A stretch of 64,000 nt of DNA from Kribbella sandramycini. GTDB taxonomy: Bacteria; Actinomycetota; Actinomycetes; Propionibacteriales; Kribbellaceae. Made by a program: the position numbers and the translations under genes. The stretch's first letter is position 1. Every line of letters begins with the position of its first letter. The notes beneath the pieces are model-generated. The model was given only the letters and a program-made list of their open reading frames with translations. It had not been told where the DNA came from and made no database searches. The DNA lies in NCBI RefSeq assembly GCF_013131805.1, contig NZ_JABJRC010000016.1, forward strand, positions 1-64,000, given 5' to 3'. Below are positions 27,137 to 34,823 of the stretch, one piece after another.

Positions 27137-27682
27137 ATGCGGTGGGATGCGCTGTTCGCGGACCTGGAGTCCCAGTTCGACGCGATCCAGGACGGCGACC
27201 TGTACGGCGAGGTCGCGGACCGGATCCGCGCCGAGGTCGGCAAGATCACCGTGCTCGACCGCCTTCGCGGCGCCGTCGACACGGTCGTGCGGATCGAGTT
27301 GCGCGGGGCCGAGCCCGTCCAGGGGCTGCTCACCCGGGTCGGGAAGGACTGCCTGCTGCTCGAGGCCGAGCGTGCCGAGGAATGGCTGATCCCGGTGGAG
27401 GCGCTGACCGCCGTCCACCGCCTGGGCCCGTGGGCCGAGCCTGCCGTCGGCGCGGTGGCCGGCAAACTCGGCCTCGCGCACCTGCTCCGCGGGATCGCCC
27501 GCGACCGCTCACCGGTGACGCTGTTCTGCGGCGGTACGCCGGTCACCGGCACGATCGACCGCGTCGGCGCCGACTTCCTCGAGATCGCGGAGCACTCGCT
27601 CGACGCGCCCCGCCGCCGGACCGAGGTCTACAACACCCGCCTCGTCCCCACCCAGGCCCTCAACGCCCTACGCCGCCGGTAA
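27137..27682 (+). CDS. Conserved actinobacterial protein of unknown function
   Basis: The 181-residue cytosolic protein starts at ATG. The first 45 residues are helical and acidic (LFADLESQFDAIQDGDLYGE). The rest contains two similar beta-rich segments, VRIELRGAEPVQGLLTRVG and VTLFCGGTPVTGTIDRVGAD, that look like a duplicated small barrel. I do not recognise a named family. It is convergent with the small helix-turn-helix gene downstream (3-bp gap) and divergent from the LysM gene, with a 148-bp promoter region between. Confidence 0.7.
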   Translation: MRWDALFADLESQFDAIQDGDLYGEVADRIRAEVGKITVLDRLRGAVDTVVRIELRGAEPVQGLLTRVGKDCLLLEAERAEEWLIPVEALTAVHRLGPWAEPAVGAVAGKLGLAHLLRGIARDRSPVTLFCGGTPVTGTIDRVGADFLEIAEHSLDAPRRRTEVYNTRLVPTQALNALRRR

Positions 27683-27685
27683 GCC

Positions 27686-27934
27686 CTACTGGCGCACGTC
27701 CTCCGCCGACTCCGCCTCTTCGCCGAACGGGTGGCTGTCGATGAACTCGCGGGTCTCGGTGTAGAGCCGCTCGATGTACTTCTCCAGCTCGGTCGACTCG
27801 ACCCGCCACTGCCCGCGGCCGCCGATCTTGACCGCCGGGATGTCCCCGCGCCGGACCAGCGCGTAGACCTGGTTGGCGGAGATGTTCAGCACCTCGGCGA
27901 CATCGGCGAGCTGGAGGAAACGCGGTGCCGGCAT
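27686..27934 (-). CDS. Small excisionase-type helix-turn-helix DNA-binding protein
   Basis: The 82-residue protein has a MerR-like/HTH_17 winged helix across residues 5-55: FLQLADVAEVLNISANQVY, LVRRGDIPAVKIGGRGQWRV and ELEKYIERLY. A short acidic tail follows (GEEAESAEDV). Such proteins include phage excisionases and the developmental regulator BldC, but this one is about the size of chromosomal actinobacterial homologues and no integrase is adjacent. A 15-bp palindrome lies 76 bp upstream at 28010 and could be an autoregulatory site. Confidence 0.85.
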   Translation of the reverse strand: MPAPRFLQLADVAEVLNISANQVYALVRRGDIPAVKIGGRGQWRVESTELEKYIERLYTETREFIDSHPFGEEAESAEDVRQ

Positions 27935-28009
27935 CGTCGAACTCCTTCGGATCAGGACTGGTTCCTTCAGTTTGCCACGGTTCGCACCAGGACGATCTCG
28001 TTTGTCCCC

Positions 28010-28024
28010 AGGCTGTGACAGCCT
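28010..28024. promoter_or_regulatory. 15-bp palindrome AGGCTGT-G-ACAGCCT
   Basis: Perfect 7-bp arms around one central base lie in the divergent intergenic region between the helix-turn-helix gene and the CpaB-like gene. It could be an operator for either. No further copies were noticed nearby. Confidence 0.4.
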
Positions 28025-28109
28025 GTGGATGACCGCTCACGGCGGACCACCCGGCAGGGCAGAATGACCTGACGGAGAGTGACGAACGACTGACTGGGGA
28101 GAGTCCGAC

Positions 28110-28769
28110 GTGGTGGACACAGGAGTGCGGAGCGGTTTCGGGGCGCCGTCGGTCCCGGCTCAGCGCAACCGGCGGGCCAAGTGGAAGGACGGCCGGCTGG
28201 TCCTCGGCGTGCTGCTCGTGGTTGTCACCGCACTGGCCGGCGCCAAACTGCTGTCGGCCGCCGACGACACCACCACGATCTGGGCCGCCAAACGCGACCT
28301 CGCCGCCGGCACGAAGCTGACCGCCGACGACCTGACCACCGTCCGGGTCCGGTTCACCAGCGGTCAGGACGCCGAGAAGTACGTCGCCGCCGACGCACAG
28401 CTCTCCGGCCTGGTCGTCGCCCGCGCGATCGACGCCGGTGAGTTCGTCCCGCGCGACGCCGCCGTCTCCCAGGCCGACAGCGACCGCACCGAGCTGCCGC
28501 TCTCGGTCGCCTCCGGCCGGCTCGCGGCCGACACCGCGGCCGGCGACCGGGTCGACATCTGGGTGGTGCCGAAAGATACCGGCCAGACGTCGAAGCTGGT
28601 CTGGACCAGCGTTCGCGTCCTGCAGATCGACGCGGTCAAGGGCGTCGCGGGCGGTTCGGCCCGCCGGCAGGTGCTGATTGCCCTCGCCCCGGAGGATCTG
28701 CCGAAGCTCCCGGCCGCGCTGACCGCGATGAGCGTCGGCGAGCCGACCCTCGTCCGCCGGGCGGCCTGA
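28110..28769 (+). CDS. SAF-domain protein, CpaB/RcpC-like
   Basis: The 219-residue protein has a basic cytoplasmic head, one transmembrane helix (about 30-51, LVLGVLLVVVTALAGAKLL) and an extracytoplasmic SAF domain (about 58-125: IWAAKRDLAAGTKLTADDL, SGLVVARAIDAGEFVP). A second beta-rich part follows. CpaB proteins belong to Flp/Tad pilus machines. A GTG start at 28110 is used, with a second GTG just after it. The stop overlaps the next start (TGATG), coupling it to the CpaE-like ATPase. No pilin, CpaF or TadB gene lies within this window. Confidence 0.85.
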   Translation: MVDTGVRSGFGAPSVPAQRNRRAKWKDGRLVLGVLLVVVTALAGAKLLSAADDTTTIWAAKRDLAAGTKLTADDLTTVRVRFTSGQDAEKYVAADAQLSGLVVARAIDAGEFVPRDAAVSQADSDRTELPLSVASGRLAADTAAGDRVDIWVVPKDTGQTSKLVWTSVRVLQIDAVKGVAGGSARRQVLIALAPEDLPKLPAALTAMSVGEPTLVRRAA

Positions 28770-30037
28770 TGTCGGTCCCGGTCCTGCTGGCGATCACCGG
28801 CGCGCCCTGGGAGGCGGATGTCGTCCGCCGGACGGAGCGCGCCCCGGGGATCCGCGTCGTCCGGCGCTGCGTCGACATCGCCGACGTGATGGCCGCCGCG
28901 GCCAGCGGCCAGGCCCGCGCGGTCCTGGTCGCGGATGACCTGTCCCGCCTGACGTCGGATGCCGTCGCCGCGCTGCATGCTCGTGGCATCCCCGTGCTCG
29001 CCCTGGTCGACCCGACCGAGAACGGCGCGCCCTTCGGCGCCGAGGACCGCCTGAGCCGGATGGGGATCGAGCGGATCCTCCCCGCCGACGTCAGCCCCGA
29101 AGACCTCGGCCGCGCGGTTACCGACGCGGTCGACGCCGGCCCGCCCGCCTCGATCTCGCACTTCTCCGGCGGCTTCGTCCCCACGACGGTCGAGGCCATG
29201 CGGACGGATCCGGTCCCGGAGTACACCTCGGGTAACGGCCGCGTCATCGCCGTCTGGGGTCCGACCGGTGCCCCCGGGCGGACGACGATCGCCGTCGGCC
29301 TGGCCGCCGAGCTCGCGGCCCAGGGCCTCCCGACGCTTCTCGCCGACGCCGATGTGTACGGCGGCACGGTCGCCCAGCTGCTCGGCATGCTCGACGAGAC
29401 CTCCGGCCTGGCCGCCGCGGCGCGCTCGGCCGCGAGCGGCACGCTCGACATGATGACACTGGCCAAACACGCGCGACAGGTTGAGCCGCAGCTGCTCGTG
29501 CTGACCGGCCTCAGCCGCGCCGACCGCTGGACGGAGCTGCGCCCGGCCGCCGTCGAGTCGATCTGGCAGATCGCGCGGATGCTCGCCCCGGTCACCGTGG
29601 TCGACATCGGGTTCAGCATCGAGACCGACGAGGAGATCTCGTTCGACTCGCTGGCCCCGCGCCGCAACGGCGCGACCGTCGCCACGCTGGAAGAGGCCGA
29701 CGAGGTGATCGTGGTCGGATCCGCCGACCCGGTCGGCCTGACCAGGCTGATCCGCGCGATCCACGACGTCCGCGCGATCGTCCCGTCGGTCGCCCTGCGC
29801 GTCGTGGTGAACCGGCTGCGCTCCGGCTCGCTCGGCAGCTCCCCGGCCAACGCCGTCTCCGATGCCCTCGGCCAGTACGCCGGCGTCCAGGCCGCGGCCC
29901 TCCTGCCGTACGACCTGAACGCCGTCGACGCCGCGATGTCACACGGCCGCAGCCTGGTCGAGGCCGCGAAGTCCAGCAAACTCCGCAAGTCCCTGCAGCA
30001 GCTCGCCAGCGCCGTCGCCGCGGAGCTGCCCCGCTAA
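28769..30037 (+). CDS. CpaE-like MinD/ParA family ATPase
   Basis: The 422-residue protein combines an N-terminal receiver-like region (about 1-130) with a MinD/ParA-type P-loop domain (about 150-420). The P-loop reads WGPTGAPGRTTIAVGLA. It keeps the glycines and TT of the deviant Walker A, but arginine replaces the usual lysine before TT and the signature lysine near its start is also absent. Later motifs include LLADADVYGG, TVVDIGFSIE and LRVVVNRLR. CpaE proteins place pilus machinery in the cell. Coupling to the SAF-domain gene supports a Tad-like role. ATPase activity should not be assumed given the altered loop. Confidence 0.82.
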   Translation: MSVPVLLAITGAPWEADVVRRTERAPGIRVVRRCVDIADVMAAAASGQARAVLVADDLSRLTSDAVAALHARGIPVLALVDPTENGAPFGAEDRLSRMGIERILPADVSPEDLGRAVTDAVDAGPPASISHFSGGFVPTTVEAMRTDPVPEYTSGNGRVIAVWGPTGAPGRTTIAVGLAAELAAQGLPTLLADADVYGGTVAQLLGMLDETSGLAAAARSAASGTLDMMTLAKHARQVEPQLLVLTGLSRADRWTELRPAAVESIWQIARMLAPVTVVDIGFSIETDEEISFDSLAPRRNGATVATLEEADEVIVVGSADPVGLTRLIRAIHDVRAIVPSVALRVVVNRLRSGSLGSSPANAVSDALGQYAGVQAAALLPYDLNAVDAAMSHGRSLVEAAKSSKLRKSLQQLASAVAAELPR

Positions 30038-30142
30038 CGCCCGGGTGCAGCCAGGGGAAGACCGGGGTAAACCCCACCGCCACCGGGCCCACGGTTGTGT
30101 CAGCCTGTTAAGAGGGTGTCTTAGGTCAGCGAGAGGAGACAG

Positions 30143-30931
30143 ATGTCCGACGGACAGGGCCGGCCGGCCAGCACGATGAGTGCCGAGCGGCGCTACGGCA
30201 TCGCGATCTCGGTCGCGCTCATCCTGGGCGGGATCTACTGGGCGCTGACCGGGGCGACCGAGGGCTCCAAGACCGAGCACAGCTCGTACGACGTCGACGG
30301 GCAGACGCTGCTCGTCGAGGGCAGCTCTGCGACCGTGGAGGTCCGGTCCGGGGAGGGCGACCAGCTGAAGGTCGAGCGCCGGTTCGAGCGGAACGCGCTC
30401 GGCTCCGACCCGAAGGCCGAGTACAAGAACGGCACGCTGAAGCTGAAGAACGGCAGCTGCGGGTTCATGTCGTTCGGCTGCGAGACGACGTACGTGCTGA
30501 CTGTGCCGAGCGATGTCCAGCTGACCGTGCGGAACGAGAGCGGGAAGATTCTCGCGAGCGGCCTGCCGGGCGGGGCGGAGCTGAAGACGAGCTCGGGCAA
30601 GATCGAGGCGCACGACATCGGCGGCACGCTCCGGATGGAGAGCAGCTCCGGCCGGATCGAGGCGGCCGGTCTGACCGCGAGCTCGGTGACGACGGAGACC
30701 AGCTCCGGGGATACCGAGCTGGAGTTCGTCAGCCCGCCGCAGTCGATCGACTCCCAAGCCAGCTCGGGCGACGTCGAGATCGTGCTCCCGGAGGGCAGCG
30801 AGACCTACAAGGTCGACACCGTGACGTCGTCCGGCGACAACGCCCCGAACGTGAAGGCCGACGCGAGCTCCACCCGCACGATCACGGTCAAGACGTCGTC
30901 CGGCGATGTGGCGGTCGAGTACCGTCGCTGA
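30143..30931 (+). CDS. DUF4097 family beta-strand repeat protein
   Basis: The 262-residue protein has one transmembrane helix near residues 20-40 (ISVALILGGIYWALTG). An extracytoplasmic right-handed beta-helix-like repeat follows, visible as recurring TSSGKIEA, SSSGRIEA, TSSGDTEL, ASSGDVEI, TSSGDN and TSSGDVAV motifs spaced about 20-30 residues apart. DUF4097 proteins are common in Gram-positive bacteria, often near sigma or anti-sigma genes, with no agreed activity. Cysteines in GSCGFMSFGCETT may pair. The gene stands alone, with its own 105-bp upstream gap. Confidence 0.8.
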   Translation: MSDGQGRPASTMSAERRYGIAISVALILGGIYWALTGATEGSKTEHSSYDVDGQTLLVEGSSATVEVRSGEGDQLKVERRFERNALGSDPKAEYKNGTLKLKNGSCGFMSFGCETTYVLTVPSDVQLTVRNESGKILASGLPGGAELKTSSGKIEAHDIGGTLRMESSSGRIEAAGLTASSVTTETSSGDTELEFVSPPQSIDSQASSGDVEIVLPEGSETYKVDTVTSSGDNAPNVKADASSTRTITVKTSSGDVAVEYRR

Positions 30932-30988
30932 CAGTCACCGGCAGGACCGCGTCGGTAGCCTTCACTTGTCCTGAGTAGTCTTGCGGCC

Positions 30989-31648
30989 ATGGCTGAGGTC
31001 GGTGCGGTGCCCCGTGGGCTGCTGGTGGACTGGGGCGGCGTCCTGACGTCCGGTCTGGATCAGGCGCTCCGGCGCTGGGCCGAGCTCGACGGCTTCGACT
31101 TCGACAAGTACGTCGAGGCCGTGCTGGCCTGGCTGCCCGCCGAGACCACCGAGACGGCCGAGCTCAACCCGGTGCACGCGCTCGAGCGCGGCCAGATCGC
31201 CGTCCCGGATTTCGAGCGCAAACTCGCCGAAATCCTGGTCCGCCCGGACGGTACGCCGGTGCCCGCGGAGGGCCTGATCGAGCGGATGTTCGCCCATTTC
31301 GAGCACGTGCCGGCGATGAACGCGCTGATCCGCCGGGCCAAGGCGCACGGCGTCCGCACCGCCCTGCTCTCGAACTCCTGGGGGAACAGCTACCCGCGCG
31401 ACACCTGGGACGGCATGTTCGACGACATCGTCATCTCCGGTGAGGTCGGCCTGCGCAAACCCGAGCCGGAGATCTTCCTGCTCGCCGCCCGCCGAGTGAA
31501 CTTGACGCCCGCGGAGTGCGTCTTCGTAGACGACCTGCAAGTGAACGTCGACGGCGCGCAGGCCGTCGGCATGACCGGAATCCTGCACACCTCGTACGAC
31601 GAGACCCGGCAGCAGCTGGAGTCCCTGTTCGGAGCAGACCTGACGTGA
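30989..31648 (+). CDS. HAD-superfamily hydrolase
   Basis: This 219-residue protein of the haloacid dehalogenase fold has motif I as LLVDWGGVLTSG (Asp nucleophile, with Gly in place of the second Asp), motif II as LLSNSWG, motif III lysine in GLRKPEPEIF and motif IV as CVFVDDLQVNVDGA. The loss of the second motif I aspartate, usual acid/base of phosphatases, is typical of the epoxide-hydrolase-like and related HAD branch. The substrate is unknown. Its stop overlaps the GTG of the GT87 gene (GTGA), so both are translated together. Confidence 0.88.
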   Translation: MAEVGAVPRGLLVDWGGVLTSGLDQALRRWAELDGFDFDKYVEAVLAWLPAETTETAELNPVHALERGQIAVPDFERKLAEILVRPDGTPVPAEGLIERMFAHFEHVPAMNALIRRAKAHGVRTALLSNSWGNSYPRDTWDGMFDDIVISGEVGLRKPEPEIFLLAARRVNLTPAECVFVDDLQVNVDGAQAVGMTGILHTSYDETRQQLESLFGADLT

Positions 31649-32880
31649 GCGTGACGACCACCACCCCCGCATCCCCGCCGACCGACCGCCGCCGGACCCT
31701 GATCTGGATCGCCGGCACCGCGGCGTTCGTCGCGCTCGTGCTCTGGGCGGCGAACCTGTACGGCAGCATGATCGACCTGCGGGTCTACCGGATGGGCGGT
31801 GACGCGCTCCTGCACGGCCCGGCCCTGTACGACGCCAAGCTGCCCGGGATCGGGTTGCCGTTCACGTACCCGCCGTTCGCGGCGATCGCGATGGTACCGC
31901 TGGCCGCCGTCCCGTTCGGGGTCGCGCTGGTGATCTGGACGACGGCGTCCGTGCTCTGCATCACGCTGTTGTGGCGGGCCAGCTTGCCGAAGACCTTCTG
32001 GTCGTTCGTCACCCAGCGCAAGCGCGCGGCCGTGCTGATCGTGCTGACCATGGTGTCGGTCGCGCTCGAGCCGGTCTTCGAGACGCTGCACTTCGGCCAG
32101 ATCAACTTGTTGCTGACCGCAATGATCGTGCTGGACCTGATCCGCCCGAACGACGCCCGCCTGCGCGGTTTCTGGCTCGGCGTCACGATCGGCGTCAAGC
32201 TCACCCCGCTGCCGTTCCTCGCGCTGCTCGTGGTCACCAAACAGTGGAAGGCCTTGCGGAACGCGGTGTTCGGCCTGCTCGCCACGGTCGCGATCGGCTT
32301 CGCGCTGGCGCCCCGGCAGTCCTGGCGCTACTGGACCGAGGTCGTCTTCGACGCCAACCGCGTCGGCGGGATCACCTTCACCGGCAACCAGTCCCTGAAC
32401 GGTTTCCTGCACCGGATCGGCAACACCGCGAGCTGGGTGCAGCCGACCTGGTTCGTTGCCTCGGTCATCGTCGGCCTCGCCGTCCTGTGGCTGGCCCGCA
32501 AGTACTGGCTTGCCGACGAGCGGGTGACCGCGATCGCCGTGATGGCGCTCGCGGTCCTGTACGCCTCGCCGATCTCCTGGAGCCACCACTGGGTCTGGAT
32601 CATCCCGCTGGGCGTGGCCCTCATCCGCAGCGTGAACCGCGTCTGGGGCCTCAACCCAGCGGTTGCCACCGGCATCCTCTGGTACGGCCTGTTCGTGCTG
32701 CGCCTGATCTGGCTGGTCCCGTTCCGCGACGACCGCGAGCTCGACTGGACGTTCTGGCAGGCCATCCCCGGTAACTCGCACCTGCTCCTCGGCGCGATCG
32801 CCTTCATCGTGCTGGCGATCACCAGCGGATCGACCGCGAATCAGGTGGAGAACAGCAAGAACAACCCGCCGGCGGTGTAG
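31645..32880 (+). CDS. GT87 family polyprenol-phosphate mannosyltransferase-like membrane protein
   Basis: The 411-residue polytopic protein is of the DUF2029/GT87 type (GT-C fold), like mycobacterial PimE and MptC relatives that move mannose from polyprenyl-phosphate-mannose to envelope glycolipids. Family signs are an acidic residue in the first external loop (SMIDLRVYRMGG), YPPFAAIAMVPLA after helix 2, HFGQINLLL and SHHWVWIIPLGV. About nine to ten membrane helices are visible. The GTG at 31645, overlapping the HAD stop, is preferred to longer frames. Its last 40 bp overlap the convergent membrane-protein gene. Confidence 0.85.
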   Translation: MSVTTTTPASPPTDRRRTLIWIAGTAAFVALVLWAANLYGSMIDLRVYRMGGDALLHGPALYDAKLPGIGLPFTYPPFAAIAMVPLAAVPFGVALVIWTTASVLCITLLWRASLPKTFWSFVTQRKRAAVLIVLTMVSVALEPVFETLHFGQINLLLTAMIVLDLIRPNDARLRGFWLGVTIGVKLTPLPFLALLVVTKQWKALRNAVFGLLATVAIGFALAPRQSWRYWTEVVFDANRVGGITFTGNQSLNGFLHRIGNTASWVQPTWFVASVIVGLAVLWLARKYWLADERVTAIAVMALAVLYASPISWSHHWVWIIPLGVALIRSVNRVWGLNPAVATGILWYGLFVLRLIWLVPFRDDRELDWTFWQAIPGNSHLLLGAIAFIVLAITSGSTANQVENSKNNPPAV

Positions 32881-34169
32881 CCGACCATCACGATCAGCAA
32901 CGGGAGCTGACCCGCGAGCGCCTTGTGCCGCGGGAACAGCGCCACCGCGCGGTCGTGGGCCGAGACGACGCCGAGCAGGTGCCCGCAGACGACCGCGACC
33001 ACCTGGATGACCGAGATCGCCGTGCTGTGGTTGGTGATCCCGCTGTTCACCGCCAGCAGGCCGGTGCCGAACACGTTGGCGCCGTTGCTCAGCGGGTCGC
33101 TCAGGTAGATGAGCGTCCGCTGGCCCTCCAGGATGAACAGGGTCAGGTAGTGCGCGACGACGTACCCCAACGCGATCGGGACGACGGAATGCGCGAACAG
33201 CCCGGGCAGCGTCGTCCGCGAGCTGTCCGAGAGCCGGCCCGCGAGCAGCGTCGCGCCGGAGTACGTGACCAGCACGAACAGGATGAACGCGGTCAGCGCG
33301 GCGGAACCCAGCCAGGTCATCGAGATGACCTGGTTCTGCGCCCAGCCGATCCAGGACGACGAGTTCGAGAACCCGTCGTATGCCGTCGAGCCCAGTAACG
33401 CGGCCACCATCCCGACCAGGCCGGGTTGCGCCTTGAGGCCGTCCAGATTCTCCAGCGGACGCCGAACCACCAGCGCGCCGTCGGTCCGCCGGCCCCACGG
33501 GGACAGCCGGGCCATCAGTGACGCGTAGACCTCGAACGGGTCGCCGGTCGCGAACCAGCGATCGCCGAACAGGATCGCGCCGAAGAACGTGATCACGACG
33601 TACAGCGCGAGCCAGGCCTGCAGGACCGGGATGGTCGCCCGGTCCGGCGCGACGAGCTCGAGCCAGGTGAACGCGAAGATGCCCAGCGCGGCCGGCCAGA
33701 GCCCGACCTTCGGCGACAACCGGAGCAGCCCCTTGGACGGCGGTTGCCGGAGCAGCTTGCAGAACAGCAGATGCAGCGTGCGCAGCGGGTTGAGCGTGCG
33801 CCAGACCGGGCCGAACACGAGTGAGATCGGCACCAGGCCGACCCAGACCACGATGTAGACGAACCCGAAGATCGGGTTCGTCAGCCGGTCGACGCCGAAC
33901 AGCAGCGCATACATCGCGTACAGGAAGGTTGCCAGCCCGAACAGCCGGAGCAGCCAGCGGAACCAGCCCGCGTCGACCGTCCGGGTGATTGCGGCCGGCA
34001 ACGGCTTCCCGGACGCGTCGCCGCGGTACTTCGGCGTCCGCCAGGCCAGCCCGAGCACGACGAACGACAGCGCGACGGCGACCGCCGCCCCGCCGACCGC
34101 AAGGCCGAACGGAACCGGCAGGTCCTGCCGCCCACCGATGCCGTGCAGGGGAAGGAGCTCCCCGATCAC
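32841..34169 (-). CDS. Polytopic membrane protein, fenitrothion-hydrolase-like annotation group
   Basis: The 442-residue integral membrane protein has about ten to eleven helices, and no soluble domain is visible. Actinobacterial homologues are often labelled fenitrothion hydrolase, but nothing in the sequence shows a hydrolase site. Conserved-looking loops include FGPVWRTLNPLRTLH, GDRWFATGDPFEVYA and YDGFSNSSSWI. Its start overlaps the stop of the upstream cupredoxin-type lipoprotein (ATGA), so the two form a module. A role in handling metal or electrons at the membrane is more likely than pesticide hydrolysis, but that is inference. Confidence 0.7.
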   Translation of the reverse strand: MIGELLPLHGIGGRQDLPVPFGLAVGGAAVAVALSFVVLGLAWRTPKYRGDASGKPLPAAITRTVDAGWFRWLLRLFGLATFLYAMYALLFGVDRLTNPIFGFVYIVVWVGLVPISLVFGPVWRTLNPLRTLHLLFCKLLRQPPSKGLLRLSPKVGLWPAALGIFAFTWLELVAPDRATIPVLQAWLALYVVITFFGAILFGDRWFATGDPFEVYASLMARLSPWGRRTDGALVVRRPLENLDGLKAQPGLVGMVAALLGSTAYDGFSNSSSWIGWAQNQVISMTWLGSAALTAFILFVLVTYSGATLLAGRLSDSSRTTLPGLFAHSVVPIALGYVVAHYLTLFILEGQRTLIYLSDPLSNGANVFGTGLLAVNSGITNHSTAISVIQVVAVVCGHLLGVVSAHDRAVALFPRHKALAGQLPLLIVMVGYTAGGLFLLFST

Positions 34170-34651
34170 GAGACGACGAGCTTAGCTACCAGCTTGCCGC
34201 TCTCGTGGGTCTCGACCTCGAAGGTGCCCTTCATGTTCGCGGTGAAGGAGACCTTCTCCGGTTTGCCCGGGGTCAGGTGCAGCTCCTTCTCGTAGCCGTG
34301 CACGTGCAGCTCGTCGGCGGCGTCGCTGACCGCGGTGATCAGCACCGTCTGCCCGGCCTTGACATGGATGTTCGCGCCGCTCGGGTTCACCTTGCCGTTG
34401 GCAACGGTGATGTTCAGCGTCACGTCGGCCTGGTCGCCGGACGGGTCGGTCGTGGTCGACGGCGTCGACGGGTTCGGCTTGCCCGGGGTCGGGGTGTTCG
34501 TGGGCAGGTCGGACGGCGTCGGCGTGCTCGACGTACTCGTGGTGGGGCTGCCGGAGCCGCTGCTGGAGTCGTTACCGCAGCCGGCCAGGACGAAGACGGC
34601 GAGTGCGGGCAGGAGAGCGGTGGCGGTGCCGCGTGCGAGGGTCGAACGCAT
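34166..34651 (-). CDS. Cupredoxin-like lipoprotein
   Basis: The 161-residue protein has a signal peptide and lipobox ending in VFVLAGC. A long Ser/Thr/Pro spacer (about 28-70) precedes a domain of about 90 residues with a cupredoxin-type beta sandwich: VTLNITVANGKVNPSGANIHV, then TVLITAVSDAADELHVHGYE and FEVETHESGKLVAKLVV. His residues in ELHVHGYE and THES are possible metal ligands. No Cys ligand is seen, so it is not a classical blue-copper site. It is coupled by a 4-bp overlap to the polytopic membrane protein that follows. Confidence 0.8.
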   Translation of the reverse strand: MRSTLARGTATALLPALAVFVLAGCGNDSSSGSGSPTTSTSSTPTPSDLPTNTPTPGKPNPSTPSTTTDPSGDQADVTLNITVANGKVNPSGANIHVKAGQTVLITAVSDAADELHVHGYEKELHLTPGKPEKVSFTANMKGTFEVETHESGKLVAKLVVS

Positions 34652-34823
34652 GGGTCGAGGGGCCTTTCAAAGGGGTCTTTTCGATATCGGGATGCGGGAC
34701 GCACCCTCTTGCCTGACGAACGTGACAGGTCCAGTGTTCCCGTTCAGCCAGTGTCGCAGCCGACTGTCCGTGGGGGCGGCTAGGGTGACCGAAAGCGATT
34801 CCGCCGGAGAGGAAGGTGACTGT

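Noticed and set aside
27686-27934. Phage excisionase indicating a prophage
   Set aside because: The domain is excisionase-like, but there is no integrase, att repeat or phage gene nearby and similar chromosomal regulators are common in actinobacteria.
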